Source: Actinomycetes bacterium (GTDB taxonomy: Bacteria > Actinomycetota > Actinomycetes > Actinomycetales > Cellulomonadaceae). From it: a stretch of DNA of 8,617 nucleotides. Where the stretch lies: positions 1-8,617 of the forward strand of contig JAEWEI010000139.1 in NCBI GenBank assembly GCA_023389545.1. The letters run 5' to 3'. The notes beneath the pieces were generated by a model. It did no database searches. It was not told the origin of the DNA and was given only the letters and a program-made list of their open reading frames with translations. Both the position numbers and the translations under genes were made by a program. The first letter of the stretch is position 1. The number at the start of each line of letters is the position of its first letter. This document shows positions 1-6,629 of the stretch, in pieces.

Positions 1-1049
1 AGCACTGTCGATCCGCGGACGGTGAGCCGGCAGGGCAGCAGCTCCACGCCGTGAGTCCGCTGGCCCTCGATGGCCTTGGTGAGGCGCTCGGCGGCGATGC
101 GCCCGAGCGCCTCGAACGACATGTCGATGCTGGTGAGCTGGGGGCGCGCGCCGGTGACGAGGATCTCCCAGTTGTCGAAGGACGCGATGGCGATCTGCTC
201 GGGGACGGCGATGCCGCGCTCGTGCAGCGTGTCGAGGGCGCCGCGGGCGATCTGGTCGCTGCCACAGATGATGGCGTCGAGATCGGGCTCCTGGTCGAGG
301 AGCCGCTGGGCTGCGGCGCGGCCCCACTGCTCGGACCAGTTGCCGAAGAGCGTGTCTCCGCCGATGAGTGGGAGCCCGGCCGCCTGGAGCGCGGCGCGGA
401 TGCCCTCGTCGCGGGACACGGCGGCGTCGTACCCGGGGTCGCCGCCGATGTGCGCGATGCGGCTGCGACCGGTGGCGATCAGGTGCTCGACGGCGAGGCG
501 CCCGGCGCTGACGTTGTCGGGGACGAGCGAGCAGTCCTGTGGGTCGTCCGAGGGCGCGTAGGCGTAGACGACCGGCACGGGCAGGTCGCCGAGCGACGGA
601 CGGGGCTCGGTGCGGCTGCCCACCACGATGAGCCCGTCGACGCGTCGCCGCAGGAGCGCTTGCAGGTGGTACTGCTCCCGGATCGCGTCGCCGCGCGCGT
701 CGCAGAGGAACACCGACATCTTGCCGGAGCCGAAAGCGTCTTCGGCGCCCATGAGGATCGGGATGGAGAACCGGCCCTCGAGGTCGTGGGTGAGGAGGCC
801 GACGGTGCCGGTCTGCCCGGCGATGAGGCTCTGGGCGAGCGTGTTGGGGGTGAAGGAGATCCGGTTCGCGATGTCGACGACGCGCTGCCGGGTTTCGGGG
901 TGGACGTTGTCGCGCCCGTTCAGCGCCTTGGAGGCGGTGGCCACTGAGACGCCCGCGAGCCGGGCCACATCTTTGAGCGTGGGGTTGCGGGGTCGGCTGG
1001 CGACCGGTGTGTCAGCGGCCTCATGGGCCGCTGTGAGGGGCTCGTCCAC
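1..1049 (-). CDS. LacI/GalR-family transcriptional regulator (C-terminus cut by window edge)
   Basis: DNA-binding repressor presumed to control the divergent sugar operon. About 349 residues are visible. The LacI-type helix-turn-helix spans about residues 24-45 (TLKDVARLAGVSVATASKAL), followed by NGRDNVHPETRQRV and a hinge helix ending near Leu75. The rest is a periplasmic-binding-protein-like sensor domain with family blocks such as RRRVDGLIVVGSR, HLIATGRSRIAHIGG, and FDNWEILVTGARPQLTSIDM. The visible end (LPCRLTVRGSTV) is the usual last strand, so only a few residues are probably missing. I chose the GTG start because an in-frame stop lies two codons upstream and an AAGGGA Shine-Dalgarno sits about 9 nt before it. 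An ATG at 1057-1059 is out of frame and opens only a 12-codon ORF. The recognition helix has Val-Ala and Lys where LacI has Tyr-Gln and Arg, so operator specificity differs from LacI. The sugar effector cannot be read from sequence. Family assignment is very secure; its role in this operon is inferred from position. Confidence 0.95.
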   Translation of the reverse strand, partial: MDEPLTAAHEAADTPVASRPRNPTLKDVARLAGVSVATASKALNGRDNVHPETRQRVVDIANRISFTPNTLAQSLIAGQTGTVGLLTHDLEGRFSIPILMGAEDAFGSGKMSVFLCDARGDAIREQYHLQALLRRRVDGLIVVGSRTEPRPSLGDLPVPVVYAYAPSDDPQDCSLVPDNVSAGRLAVEHLIATGRSRIAHIGGDPGYDAAVSRDEGIRAALQAAGLPLIGGDTLFGNWSEQWGRAAAQRLLDQEPDLDAIICGSDQIARGALDTLHERGIAVPEQIAIASFDNWEILVTGARPQLTSIDMSFEALGRIAAERLTKAIEGQRTHGVELLPCRLTVRGSTV

Positions 1050-1076
1050 CCGTCGTCATCCCTTCGTTGGAACTGT

Positions 1077-1105
1077 TTGACCAGCGCGTAGGGCGATGCT
1101 AGCGT
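1077..1105 (+). promoter_or_regulatory. Predicted sigma-70-type promoter of the sugar operon
   Basis: A TTGACC -35 hexamer (1077-1082) and a TAGCGT -10 hexamer (1100-1105) are separated by exactly 17 nt. This matches the actinobacterial housekeeping consensus (TTGAC / TAnnnT) well. Predicted transcription start is near 1111-1113, giving a 5' leader of roughly 120 nt before the binding-protein gene. Assigned by eye; no transcript data are available. Confidence 0.65.
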
Positions 1106-1106
1106 C

Positions 1107-1131
1107 CCGAAAAGCATTTCGGCGAGTTTCG
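1107..1131. promoter_or_regulatory. Candidate LacI-family operator with an extra half-site
   Basis: Positions 1107-1122 read CCGAAA, AGCA, TTTCGG. This is a 16-bp palindrome centred on GC (1114/1115) with a single mismatched pair. Size, symmetry and A/T-rich inner arms fit LacI-family operators. It starts immediately after the -10 box and covers the predicted transcription start, a position that would block transcription. A third half-site TTTCG (1127-1131) repeats the one at 1117-1121 exactly 10 bp, about one helical turn, downstream. CGAAA/TTTCG half-sites resemble those I recall for some actinobacterial xylan and arabinose LacI regulators. Binding by the adjacent repressor is inference. 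Confidence 0.6.
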
Positions 1132-1230
1132 TTGCAGGGCGCCGAGATGAGTCGGGGCCGACGAAGGCGCCGACGCGGGCGAAGTCAATCCAGGCTCGAG
1201 CCCTATGCGCGAACTCAAAGAGGAGATCCG
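1123..1230 (+). promoter_or_regulatory. Leader and Shine-Dalgarno deciding the TTG start of the binding-protein gene
   Basis: This untranslated stretch ends with a strong AAAGAGGAG Shine-Dalgarno (1217-1225), 5 nt before TTG at 1231. The frame is open further upstream (ATGs at 1096 and 1147), but those starts have no ribosome-binding site. They would add an arginine-rich extension in front of a textbook lipoprotein signal peptide. The ATG at 1096 also lies upstream of the predicted transcription start. The leader contains GGCGCC at 1138-1143 and 1166-1171 and a 10-bp palindrome GGCTCGAGCC at 1193-1202, so it can fold. No known riboswitch is recognised. Confidence 0.7.
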
Positions 1231-2496
1231 TTGAACATCAAGGTGAGGAAGGGCGCCCGCGCCCTCGGCGTCATCTCGGTGGTGGGCGCCCTGGCGCTCA
1301 CCGGCTGCTCCAGCAGCGACTCGGGATCCGAAGACGGATCCTCCGCAGGCGGGTCGGAGCTGACCGTCTGGCACTACTTCAGCGCCGACAACCAGGTCAA
1401 GCTCATGGACGACTACGCCGAGAAGTTCGAGGCGGCCCACGAGGACGTCGAGGTCAAGAACGTTTTCGTCCCCTACGACCAGCTCAACTCGAAGCTCATC
1501 TCCGCGGCGGGCGCCAAGACCGGCCCCGACGTCGTCGTCTTCAACGGCGCCGACGCCTCGACCCTGGCCCTCGCCGGCGCGCTGGCGCCGCTCGACGAGC
1601 AGTGGGGCTCCTTCGCCGACGCGGACCAGTTCCCCGACTCGGTCATCCACACCGTCGACGACTCGATCTACGCCGTGCAGGGCTACGTGAACCTGCTAGG
1701 CCTCTGGTACAACGCCGACATCCTCGCCGAGATCGGCGTCGAGGCGCCCACCACGATCGACGACCTCGAGGCCGCCATGGCGGCAGCGAAGGACGCCGGC
1801 AAGGGCGGCATCACCCTCTCCGGCCTGCCGCAGTCGCAGGGCGAGTGGCAGGCGTACCCGTGGCTCACTAGCCAGGGCTTCGACTACACCGACCCGCAGG
1901 CCGCCGACCTCGAGTCCGGCTTCTCCATGGTGCGCGAGTGGGTCGACAACGGCTGGCTCTCGCAGGAGTCGGTCACGTGGGACCAGACCGTCCCGTTCCA
2001 GCAGTTCACCGGCGGCAACTACGCGTTCGCCGCGAACGGCAACTGGCAGATGGGCGCCGCGGCAGCCGACGCGAGCTTCGAGTATGGCGTGGTGCCGCTG
2101 CCCGTGGGTGACTCGGGCAAGGTCTACCTGGGCGGCGAGGGCGAGGGCATCGGCGCGCACGCCAAGAACCCCGAGCTCGCCTGGGAGTACCTGAAGGCGA
2201 CCTACCTCGACGCCGAGGGGCAGCTCCTCGCCGTCAGCAACGTCGGCAGCCTGCCGTCGCGCGCCGACGCGTCCACCGACGAGGCGGTGACTGGCAACCC
2301 GCTGCTCAAGCCGTTCGCCGACTCGGTGACCGCCGCCGGGGCGAACTACCCCGACAGCATCGTCCCCGCCGCGAGCGTGGCCGACCTGCAGATCACCGTG
2401 GGCCAGGCGTGGAGCGCCGCGATCGGCGGCCAGCAGGACCCGGCGAAGGCCGCCGAGAGCGTGATGGCCGCGCTGCCGTCGCTGCTCAAGAAGTAA
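1231..2496 (+). CDS. ABC transporter solute-binding lipoprotein (family 1, CUT1 sugar type)
   Basis: Membrane-anchored extracellular receptor that captures an oligosaccharide and delivers it to the two permeases encoded downstream. Starting at TTG 1231 the protein has 421 residues. It has a basic n-region (MNIKVRKGAR), a hydrophobic core, and a lipobox LTGC with the acylated cysteine at residue 26. A Ser/Gly/Asp/Glu linker follows, then the mature domain beginning ELTVWHYFSADNQ. Family-1 binding-protein signatures include PDVVVFNG, the GLWYNADILAEIGVEAPTTIDDLEAA block, FTGGNYAFAANGNWQMG, and the GEGEGIGAHAKNPELAWEYLKA block. Length is normal for the family. It is first in the operon with 32 nt to the next gene. 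An arabino-oligosaccharide ligand is inferred only from the GH127 gene in the same operon; the sequence does not show specificity. Confidence 0.95.
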   Translation: MNIKVRKGARALGVISVVGALALTGCSSSDSGSEDGSSAGGSELTVWHYFSADNQVKLMDDYAEKFEAAHEDVEVKNVFVPYDQLNSKLISAAGAKTGPDVVVFNGADASTLALAGALAPLDEQWGSFADADQFPDSVIHTVDDSIYAVQGYVNLLGLWYNADILAEIGVEAPTTIDDLEAAMAAAKDAGKGGITLSGLPQSQGEWQAYPWLTSQGFDYTDPQAADLESGFSMVREWVDNGWLSQESVTWDQTVPFQQFTGGNYAFAANGNWQMGAAAADASFEYGVVPLPVGDSGKVYLGGEGEGIGAHAKNPELAWEYLKATYLDAEGQLLAVSNVGSLPSRADASTDEAVTGNPLLKPFADSVTAAGANYPDSIVPAASVADLQITVGQAWSAAIGGQQDPAKAAESVMAALPSLLKK

Positions 2497-2528
2497 CGAC
2501 CCGCCGAGACTGAGGGGCGCTGGCACCG

Positions 2529-3458
2529 ATGGCACTGACCATGGACGAACAACCGACCAGGAAGGCGTCATCGGCGCCAGCGCTCAGGCGCGACAAGAAC
2601 CGGGGGCGGCGGCTGTACTTCATCGCGCCCGCGGTGATCTTCCTCGCCGCATTCTCGTTCTACCCCTTGCTGCAGCTCGTGCGGATGAGCGTCAGCAAGG
2701 TCACCTCGATCACGCTGAACTCCTCCTGGGCGTTCACCGGGCTCGAGAACCTCCGCAAGGGCCTCGAGGGCGAGATGCCCGACGCGCTTGGGCGCACAGC
2801 GGTCTTCGTGGTCGTGGTCACCGTGCTCGGCCTCGTCGGCGGCCTCGCCGCGGCGATCGCGCTGCGCGGCACGGGCAAGTGGTCGACGGTGCTGCTGGCC
2901 CTCATGGTGTTCGTGTGGGCCCTGCCGCCCGTCGTCAACGGCAGCGTCTGGAAGTTCCTGCTCGGCGACGCGGGCCTGTTCAACACCGTGATCACCGGCC
3001 TGGGGATGGACACCGTCCCGTTCTTGTACGACCAGAGCTGGGCGCTGATGTCCGTCGCCTTCGTGAACTCGTGGGCCGTCATCCCGTTCAACGCCCTGGT
3101 GTTCCGGGCCGCGATCCTCACCATCCCGAACGAGGTGTTCGAGGCCGCGCAGCTCGACGGCGCCCGGCCGTGGCAGGAGATCAAGCACATCATGATGCCC
3201 GCCGCCCGGCCCACGCTGCTGGTGCTGACGGTGCTCACCGTCGTCTACGCGTTCCGCAGCTTCGACTTCATCTACGTCATGACCTACGGCGGGCCCGGGA
3301 CGGCGACCAACACGCTGCCGTTCCTCGGCTACATCCAAGCGTTCGTCCGGTACGACTTCGGCCTCGGCGCCGCGACCTCCGTCGTGACCGTGCTGCTCGT
3401 GCTCGTCATGGCCTTCATCTACGCCCGCAGCATCCGCCGAGAGGAGTCGGAGTCGTGA
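2529..3458 (+). CDS. Sugar ABC transporter permease (MalF/UgpA-like)
   Basis: Integral membrane subunit of a CUT1 carbohydrate importer, 309 residues. Six hydrophobic segments are visible at about 31-51, 91-112, 120-142, 171-193, 229-250 and 277-298. The cytoplasmic EAA loop that contacts the ATPase lies at about 205-224 (EAAQLDGARPWQEIKHIMMP), with the conserved Gly spaced as expected. The segment FDFIYVMTYGGPGTATNTLP is typical of the MalF-type partner. The N-terminal 28 residues are polar and basic, consistent with a cytoplasmic start. The ATG at 2529 follows GAGGGG (2512-2517) by 11 nt; a second in-frame ATG at 2541 is too far from it. The stop codon overlaps the next gene's start, implying translational coupling and a heteromeric permease. 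Cargo is not determined by this sequence. Confidence 0.95.
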   Translation: MALTMDEQPTRKASSAPALRRDKNRGRRLYFIAPAVIFLAAFSFYPLLQLVRMSVSKVTSITLNSSWAFTGLENLRKGLEGEMPDALGRTAVFVVVVTVLGLVGGLAAAIALRGTGKWSTVLLALMVFVWALPPVVNGSVWKFLLGDAGLFNTVITGLGMDTVPFLYDQSWALMSVAFVNSWAVIPFNALVFRAAILTIPNEVFEAAQLDGARPWQEIKHIMMPAARPTLLVLTVLTVVYAFRSFDFIYVMTYGGPGTATNTLPFLGYIQAFVRYDFGLGAATSVVTVLLVLVMAFIYARSIRREESES

Positions 3459-4270
3459 ACAAGAAGGCCGGCCCGGTCAACATCGCAGTCCGCCTGCTGC
3501 TGACCCTCATGTACGGGGTGCCGCTCCTGTGGATCGTGCTCACCTCCTTCAAGACCTCCGCTGACGTCTTCTCCACCGACAGCCCGTGGTTCTTCCGCCC
3601 GACCACCGCCGCCTACGTCGACGCGTTCGACGGCGACCTGGTGCTCGCGATGAAGCAGTCAGTGATCATCGCGACGAGCACCACGGCGCTGGTGCTGCTC
3701 GTGGCCATCCCGGCGGCGTACGGGCTCGCCCGGCTCGGCGGGTGGCTCACCACGATCGCGCTCGGGTTGCTGATCGTGCTGCAGATGGTGCCGCAGACCG
3801 CCTCGGTCATCCCGATGTTCCAGGTCTTCAGCAACTGGGGTCTGCTCGACCAGACCCTCGCGGTCATCCTCGCGGACACCGCGCTGCTCATCCCGTTCGC
3901 TGTGCTGCTGCTGCGGCCCTTCTTCCGCGGCGTGCCCATCGCGCTCGAGGAGGCCGCGTCGATCGACGGCGCCTCGATCCCGCGCACCTTCCTGTCGATC
4001 GTGCTGCCCATCGCCCGCAACGGCGTCGCGACCACCGGCACCCTGGTCTTCCTGCTCTCGTGGGGCGAGTTCCTCTACTCGGTGAACTTCTTCCTCACGC
4101 CGGGCAAGTACCCGCTCAGCGCGTTGCTCGCGCAGCAGGTCTCCGCGTTCGGCATCGACTGGCCCGGCCTGATGGCGCTGGCCGTCATCACCTCGGTGCC
4201 GATCCTCATCGTGTTCATGAGCACCTACAAGCAGCTGCGCGACGGCCTGACCGTCGGCGCCGTCAAGTAG
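3455..4270 (+). CDS. Sugar ABC transporter permease (MalG/UgpE-like)
   Basis: Second membrane subunit of the importer, 271 residues from GTG 3455. The start overlaps the preceding stop (GTGA, 4 nt) and has GAGGAG at 3441-3446, 8 nt upstream. Longer upstream reading in this frame is only a shadow of the previous gene. Six hydrophobic segments lie at about 10-30, 69-93, 99-121, 135-155, 191-212 and 236-257. The EAA loop is at about 165-185 (EEAASIDGASIPRTFLSIVLP). Typical MalG features include the early PLLWIVLTSFKT segment, RPFFRGVPIALEEAA, and the C-terminal QLRDGLTVGAVK tail that closes most CUT1 permeases. No ATP-binding subunit follows, so the complex must borrow one; in actinomycetes a shared MsiK-type ATPase usually fills this role. 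Confidence 0.95.
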   Translation: MNKKAGPVNIAVRLLLTLMYGVPLLWIVLTSFKTSADVFSTDSPWFFRPTTAAYVDAFDGDLVLAMKQSVIIATSTTALVLLVAIPAAYGLARLGGWLTTIALGLLIVLQMVPQTASVIPMFQVFSNWGLLDQTLAVILADTALLIPFAVLLLRPFFRGVPIALEEAASIDGASIPRTFLSIVLPIARNGVATTGTLVFLLSWGEFLYSVNFFLTPGKYPLSALLAQQVSAFGIDWPGLMALAVITSVPILIVFMSTYKQLRDGLTVGAVK

Positions 4271-4336
4271 CCGCTGGGCGCCCTGCCCTCCTCACCGTCG
4301 CACTCGTCTCACCCTCCACCCGGAAGCTGGTTCACC

Positions 4337-6304
4337 ATGCCTCTCTCGGCTCGCTCCGCCCTGCCCGCACTCGCCCCCGGCCTCGCCCCCGAGGTCGTCG
4401 ACCGGCCCGACCGTGGCCTGCCCATCGCCCCGTCCCAGGGCGTGTTGCGGCCCCTTGGCCTGGGCGAGGTGCGGATCGACGGCGGGTTCTGGGGTGAGCG
4501 GCAGCAGCTCAACTCGACGGCGATCATCGAGCACTGCGAGGCGTGGGTCGACCGCATGGGCTGGACCGGCAACTTCGACGCCGCCGTCGAGGGGCGGCTG
4601 CCGCAGGACCGCCGCGGGCGGGAGTTCGCCGACTCCGACGTGTACAAGCTCATCGAGGCGATGGCCTGGGAGATCGGCCGCACCGGGGACATCGCCATGG
4701 ACGGCCGTCTGCGCGCGCTCGTCGAGCGGATCGCCCGAGTGCAGGAGCCCGACGGGTACCTCAACACCCACTACGGGAGGCCCGGCCAGGGCGCCCGCTA
4801 CTCCGACCTGCAGTGGGGCCACGAGCTGTACTGCTTCGGGCACCTGATCCAGGCGGGCGTGGCGCGCGGCCGCACCACCGGCCCGGACCAGCTCGTGGAG
4901 ATCGCCGTGCGCGCCGCCGACCACGTGTGCGAGGCGTTCGGCCCCGACGGCATCGACAACGTGTGCGGGCACCCGGAGATCGAGGTCGCGCTCGCCGAGC
5001 TGGGCCGCTACACGGGCGAGCAGAAGTACCTGGACCAGGCGGCCCTGTTCGTCGAGCGGCGCGGCCACGGGCGCCTCGGCGACATCGAGTTCGGCCGCAA
5101 CTACTACCAGGACGACGTCCCGGTGCGGGAGAGCGAGGTCATGGCCGGGCACTCGGTGCGCGCGCTGTACCTGGCCGCCGGCGCCGTGGACATCGCCGTC
5201 GAGGCCGACGACGCCGAGCTGCTGGAGGCGGTCCGCCTGCAGACCCGGGCCACCCTGGCCCGCCGCACGTACCTGACGGGCGGCATGGGCGCCCACCACG
5301 AGGGCGAGTCCTTCGGGCTGGACCACGAGCTGCCGCCGGACCGCGCCTACTCGGAGTCCTGCGCGGGAGTCGCGTCCGTGATGGTCAACCAGCGGCTGCT
5401 GCTGGCCACCGGCGACGTGCTGCACGCCGACGCCGTGGAGCGGACGCTGTACAACGTGGTCGCCGCGTCGCCCGCCGCCGACGGCCGCGCGTTCTTCTAC
5501 ACGAACACGCTGCACCAGCGCGTGCCCGGCTCCGTCCCCGACACCACGGAGGCCAGCCCACGCGCGTCGTCGAGCCTGCGCGCGCCCTGGTTCGAGGTGT
5601 CGTGCTGCCCCACGAACGTGGCCCGCACGCTCGCCTCGCTGGGGGCCTACCTGGCGACGACCGACGAGTCCGGGCTGCAGGTCCACCAGTACGCGCCCGC
5701 CGAGATCCGCACCGCGCTGCCCGACGGCCGCGAGGTCGCGGTGCGGGTGGAGACGGCGTACCCGTCGGACGGCGACATCCGGGTCACGGTGCTCGAGCCG
5801 GCCACGCCCGGTGGCGCCGGCGAGCCCTGGACCCTGAGCCTGCGCGTCCCATCCTGGGCGGAGGGCGCGACGCTCACCGTCGACGGCGCGAGCGAGCCCG
5901 TGGCGCCCGGGTATGCGCGGGTCACCCGTGCGTTCACCCCCGGCGACGTGGTCGAGCTGCGCCTGCCGGTCGCGGCACGGTGGACCTGGGCGGATCCGCG
6001 CGTTGACGCGGTGCGCGGCTCTGTGGCCGTGGAGCGTGGGCCGATCGTGATGGCCCTGGAGTCAGTGGACCTCGGCGCCTCGGTGAACACCGCCCGGGTG
6101 CTGGCAGACGGCGCCCCGGTGGAGCGGGACGGCCAGGTGCTCGTGCCCGTGGCGCCCGTCCCGGTGGAGGAGGGCGCATGGCCCTACCAGGCGGACGCGC
6201 CCGAGCCGACGGCTGAGCCCGCGCGGCTGACGCCGCTGGTCGCGTACCACGCGTGGGCCAACCGGGGCCCCTCGACGATGCGGGTGTGGATGCCCGTCGT
6301 CTGA
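4337..6304 (+). CDS. GH127 (DUF1680) glycoside hydrolase, probable beta-L-arabinofuranosidase
   Basis: Predicted to release terminal beta-L-arabinofuranose from imported oligosaccharides by a cysteine-nucleophile retaining mechanism. It has 655 residues, close to the 658 of Bifidobacterium longum HypBA1 (from memory). It has no signal peptide or membrane segment, so it is cytoplasmic. After about 40 variable residues the core starts at LGEVRIDGGFWGERQ. Active-site residues align at a constant shift of about +2 with HypBA1. Acid/base Glu324 lies in GGMGAHHEGESFG. Zinc ligands Glu340 and Cys342 lie in YSESCAG. Cys423 (nucleophile) and Cys424 lie in FEVSCCPTN. HELY at 162-165 and VMAGHSVRALYL are also family-like. 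Residues after about 430 form the C-terminal beta-sandwich region. The gene begins 66 nt after the permease with no terminator between them. GGAAG at 4322-4326 lies 10 nt before ATG. Other GH127 members act on different sugars, so the family is secure and the substrate only probable. Confidence 0.92.
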   Translation: MPLSARSALPALAPGLAPEVVDRPDRGLPIAPSQGVLRPLGLGEVRIDGGFWGERQQLNSTAIIEHCEAWVDRMGWTGNFDAAVEGRLPQDRRGREFADSDVYKLIEAMAWEIGRTGDIAMDGRLRALVERIARVQEPDGYLNTHYGRPGQGARYSDLQWGHELYCFGHLIQAGVARGRTTGPDQLVEIAVRAADHVCEAFGPDGIDNVCGHPEIEVALAELGRYTGEQKYLDQAALFVERRGHGRLGDIEFGRNYYQDDVPVRESEVMAGHSVRALYLAAGAVDIAVEADDAELLEAVRLQTRATLARRTYLTGGMGAHHEGESFGLDHELPPDRAYSESCAGVASVMVNQRLLLATGDVLHADAVERTLYNVVAASPAADGRAFFYTNTLHQRVPGSVPDTTEASPRASSSLRAPWFEVSCCPTNVARTLASLGAYLATTDESGLQVHQYAPAEIRTALPDGREVAVRVETAYPSDGDIRVTVLEPATPGGAGEPWTLSLRVPSWAEGATLTVDGASEPVAPGYARVTRAFTPGDVVELRLPVAARWTWADPRVDAVRGSVAVERGPIVMALESVDLGASVNTARVLADGAPVERDGQVLVPVAPVPVEEGAWPYQADAPEPTAEPARLTPLVAYHAWANRGPSTMRVWMPVV

Positions 6305-6329
6305 GCCCCGGCCCGTCGAGCCCCGGCCC
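6303..6329 (+). repeat. Tandem 12-bp direct repeat at the end of the GH127 gene
   Basis: GAGCCCCGGCCC occurs at 6303-6314, overlapping the TGA stop, and again at 6318-6329, a period of 15 bp. It is probably a small local duplication in GC-rich non-coding DNA. No function is evident. Confidence 0.6.
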
Positions 6330-6332
6330 CGT

Positions 6333-6361
6333 GCCCCGCCGATCCGGCGCGGGTGCGGGGC
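6333..6361 (+). terminator. Candidate GC-rich hairpin terminator of the sugar operon
   Basis: GCCCCG (6333-6338) can pair with CGGGGC (6356-6361). A competing inner hairpin pairs CGCCG (6337-6341) with CGGCG (6345-6349) around a 3-nt loop. It lies 29 nt after the GH127 stop and before a convergent gene, the right place for a terminator. There is no U-tract, as is common in actinobacteria, so function is uncertain. Confidence 0.4.
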
Positions 6362-6370
6362 CCGTGGCGT

Positions 6371-6386
6371 CCGGGCGTCCGCCCGG
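6371..6386 (-). terminator. Perfect hairpin directly after the Tudor-like gene
   Basis: CCGGGC (6371-6376), a 4-nt loop, and GCCCGG (6381-6386) form a perfect 6-bp stem. On the minus strand it begins at the base following the stop codon of the small leftward gene. No T-run follows. With the neighbouring 6333-6361 hairpin it may separate the two converging transcription units. Confidence 0.45.
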
Positions 6387-6629
6387 TCAGTCCTCGAGGC
6401 GCTCGATCTTGGGGCTGTTCAACGCGACGCGCCGGCGCTCGCCGTTCCCGAAGTCGACGATGACCGCTGCGTCGCCGTCGAGCGCGATGACTCGGCCGAG
6501 GCCGTGTCGCTCATGCGAGACCCGGGCGCCGACTGGTAGCGGCACGATCTTGGCGAGTGCCGCCTCCCGGGCGGCATTGAAGGGACTGTTCGGCAGATGG
6601 CGGGGTTTCCCGGCAGGTCGGTAGGGCAT
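6387..6629 (-). CDS. Small protein with a PcrA/UvrD C-terminal Tudor-like domain
   Basis: An 80-residue protein. Residues 1-30 are basic and proline-rich. Residues 31-80 (beginning LPVGARVSHERHGLGRV) form a compact beta-rich module with the G-x-R-V-x-H/D...GLG-x-V...VDFG...R pattern of the Tudor-like domain that ends PcrA/UvrD helicases, where it contacts RNA polymerase. No helicase sequence is present, so this is a free-standing copy of the module. I prefer ATG at 6629, which has GGAAG 9 nt upstream; GTG at 6635 lies only 3 nt from that sequence. It is divergent from the DUF1918 gene and convergent with the GH127 gene. Likely roles, by inference only, are binding RNA polymerase, another protein or nucleic acid. 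The fold resemblance is by eye from motif pattern, and a KOW-like SH3 domain is an alternative. Confidence 0.75.
   Translation of the reverse strand: MPYRPAGKPRHLPNSPFNAAREAALAKIVPLPVGARVSHERHGLGRVIALDGDAAVIVDFGNGERRRVALNSPKIERLED

Noticed and set aside
51..947. Plus-strand ORF of 298 codons opposite the LacI gene
   Set aside because: The minus strand carries an uninterrupted LacI-family protein with the helix-turn-helix and sensor motifs; the plus reading is its shadow.
1021..1059. 12-codon minus-strand ORF starting ATG 1057-1059 over the LacI start
   Set aside because: Its ATG abuts the Shine-Dalgarno with no spacing, and the peptide is unremarkable. The GTG at 1049 is better placed. A regulatory uORF is possible but unsupported.
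1096..1101. Minus-strand TAGCAT as a -10 box for the LacI gene
   Set aside because: No acceptable -35 hexamer lies 16-18 nt upstream (only GCCGAA-like sequence), so I cannot place the LacI promoter.
1147..1200. Arginine-rich run (RGRRRRRRGR) in the upstream extension of the binding-protein frame
   Set aside because: It lies in the untranslated leader, lacks a ribosome-binding site, and the run simply reflects GC-rich CGA/CGC triplets.
1696..2571. Minus-strand ORF opposite the binding-protein gene
   Set aside because: Composition is typical of antisense reading through GC-rich codons, and the plus strand encodes a recognisable lipoprotein.
4292..5686. Long minus-strand ORF (464 codons) opposite the GH127 gene
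   Set aside because: It is antisense to a clear enzyme gene, has low-complexity Val/Gly/Arg/His composition, no ribosome-binding site and no family resemblance. It is a GC-bias shadow.
4543..6006. Alternative plus-strand ORF (487 codons) inside the GH127 gene
   Set aside because: It is Arg/Gly/Pro-rich in the +1 frame relative to the enzyme and shows no domain; the enzyme frame carries all conserved motifs.
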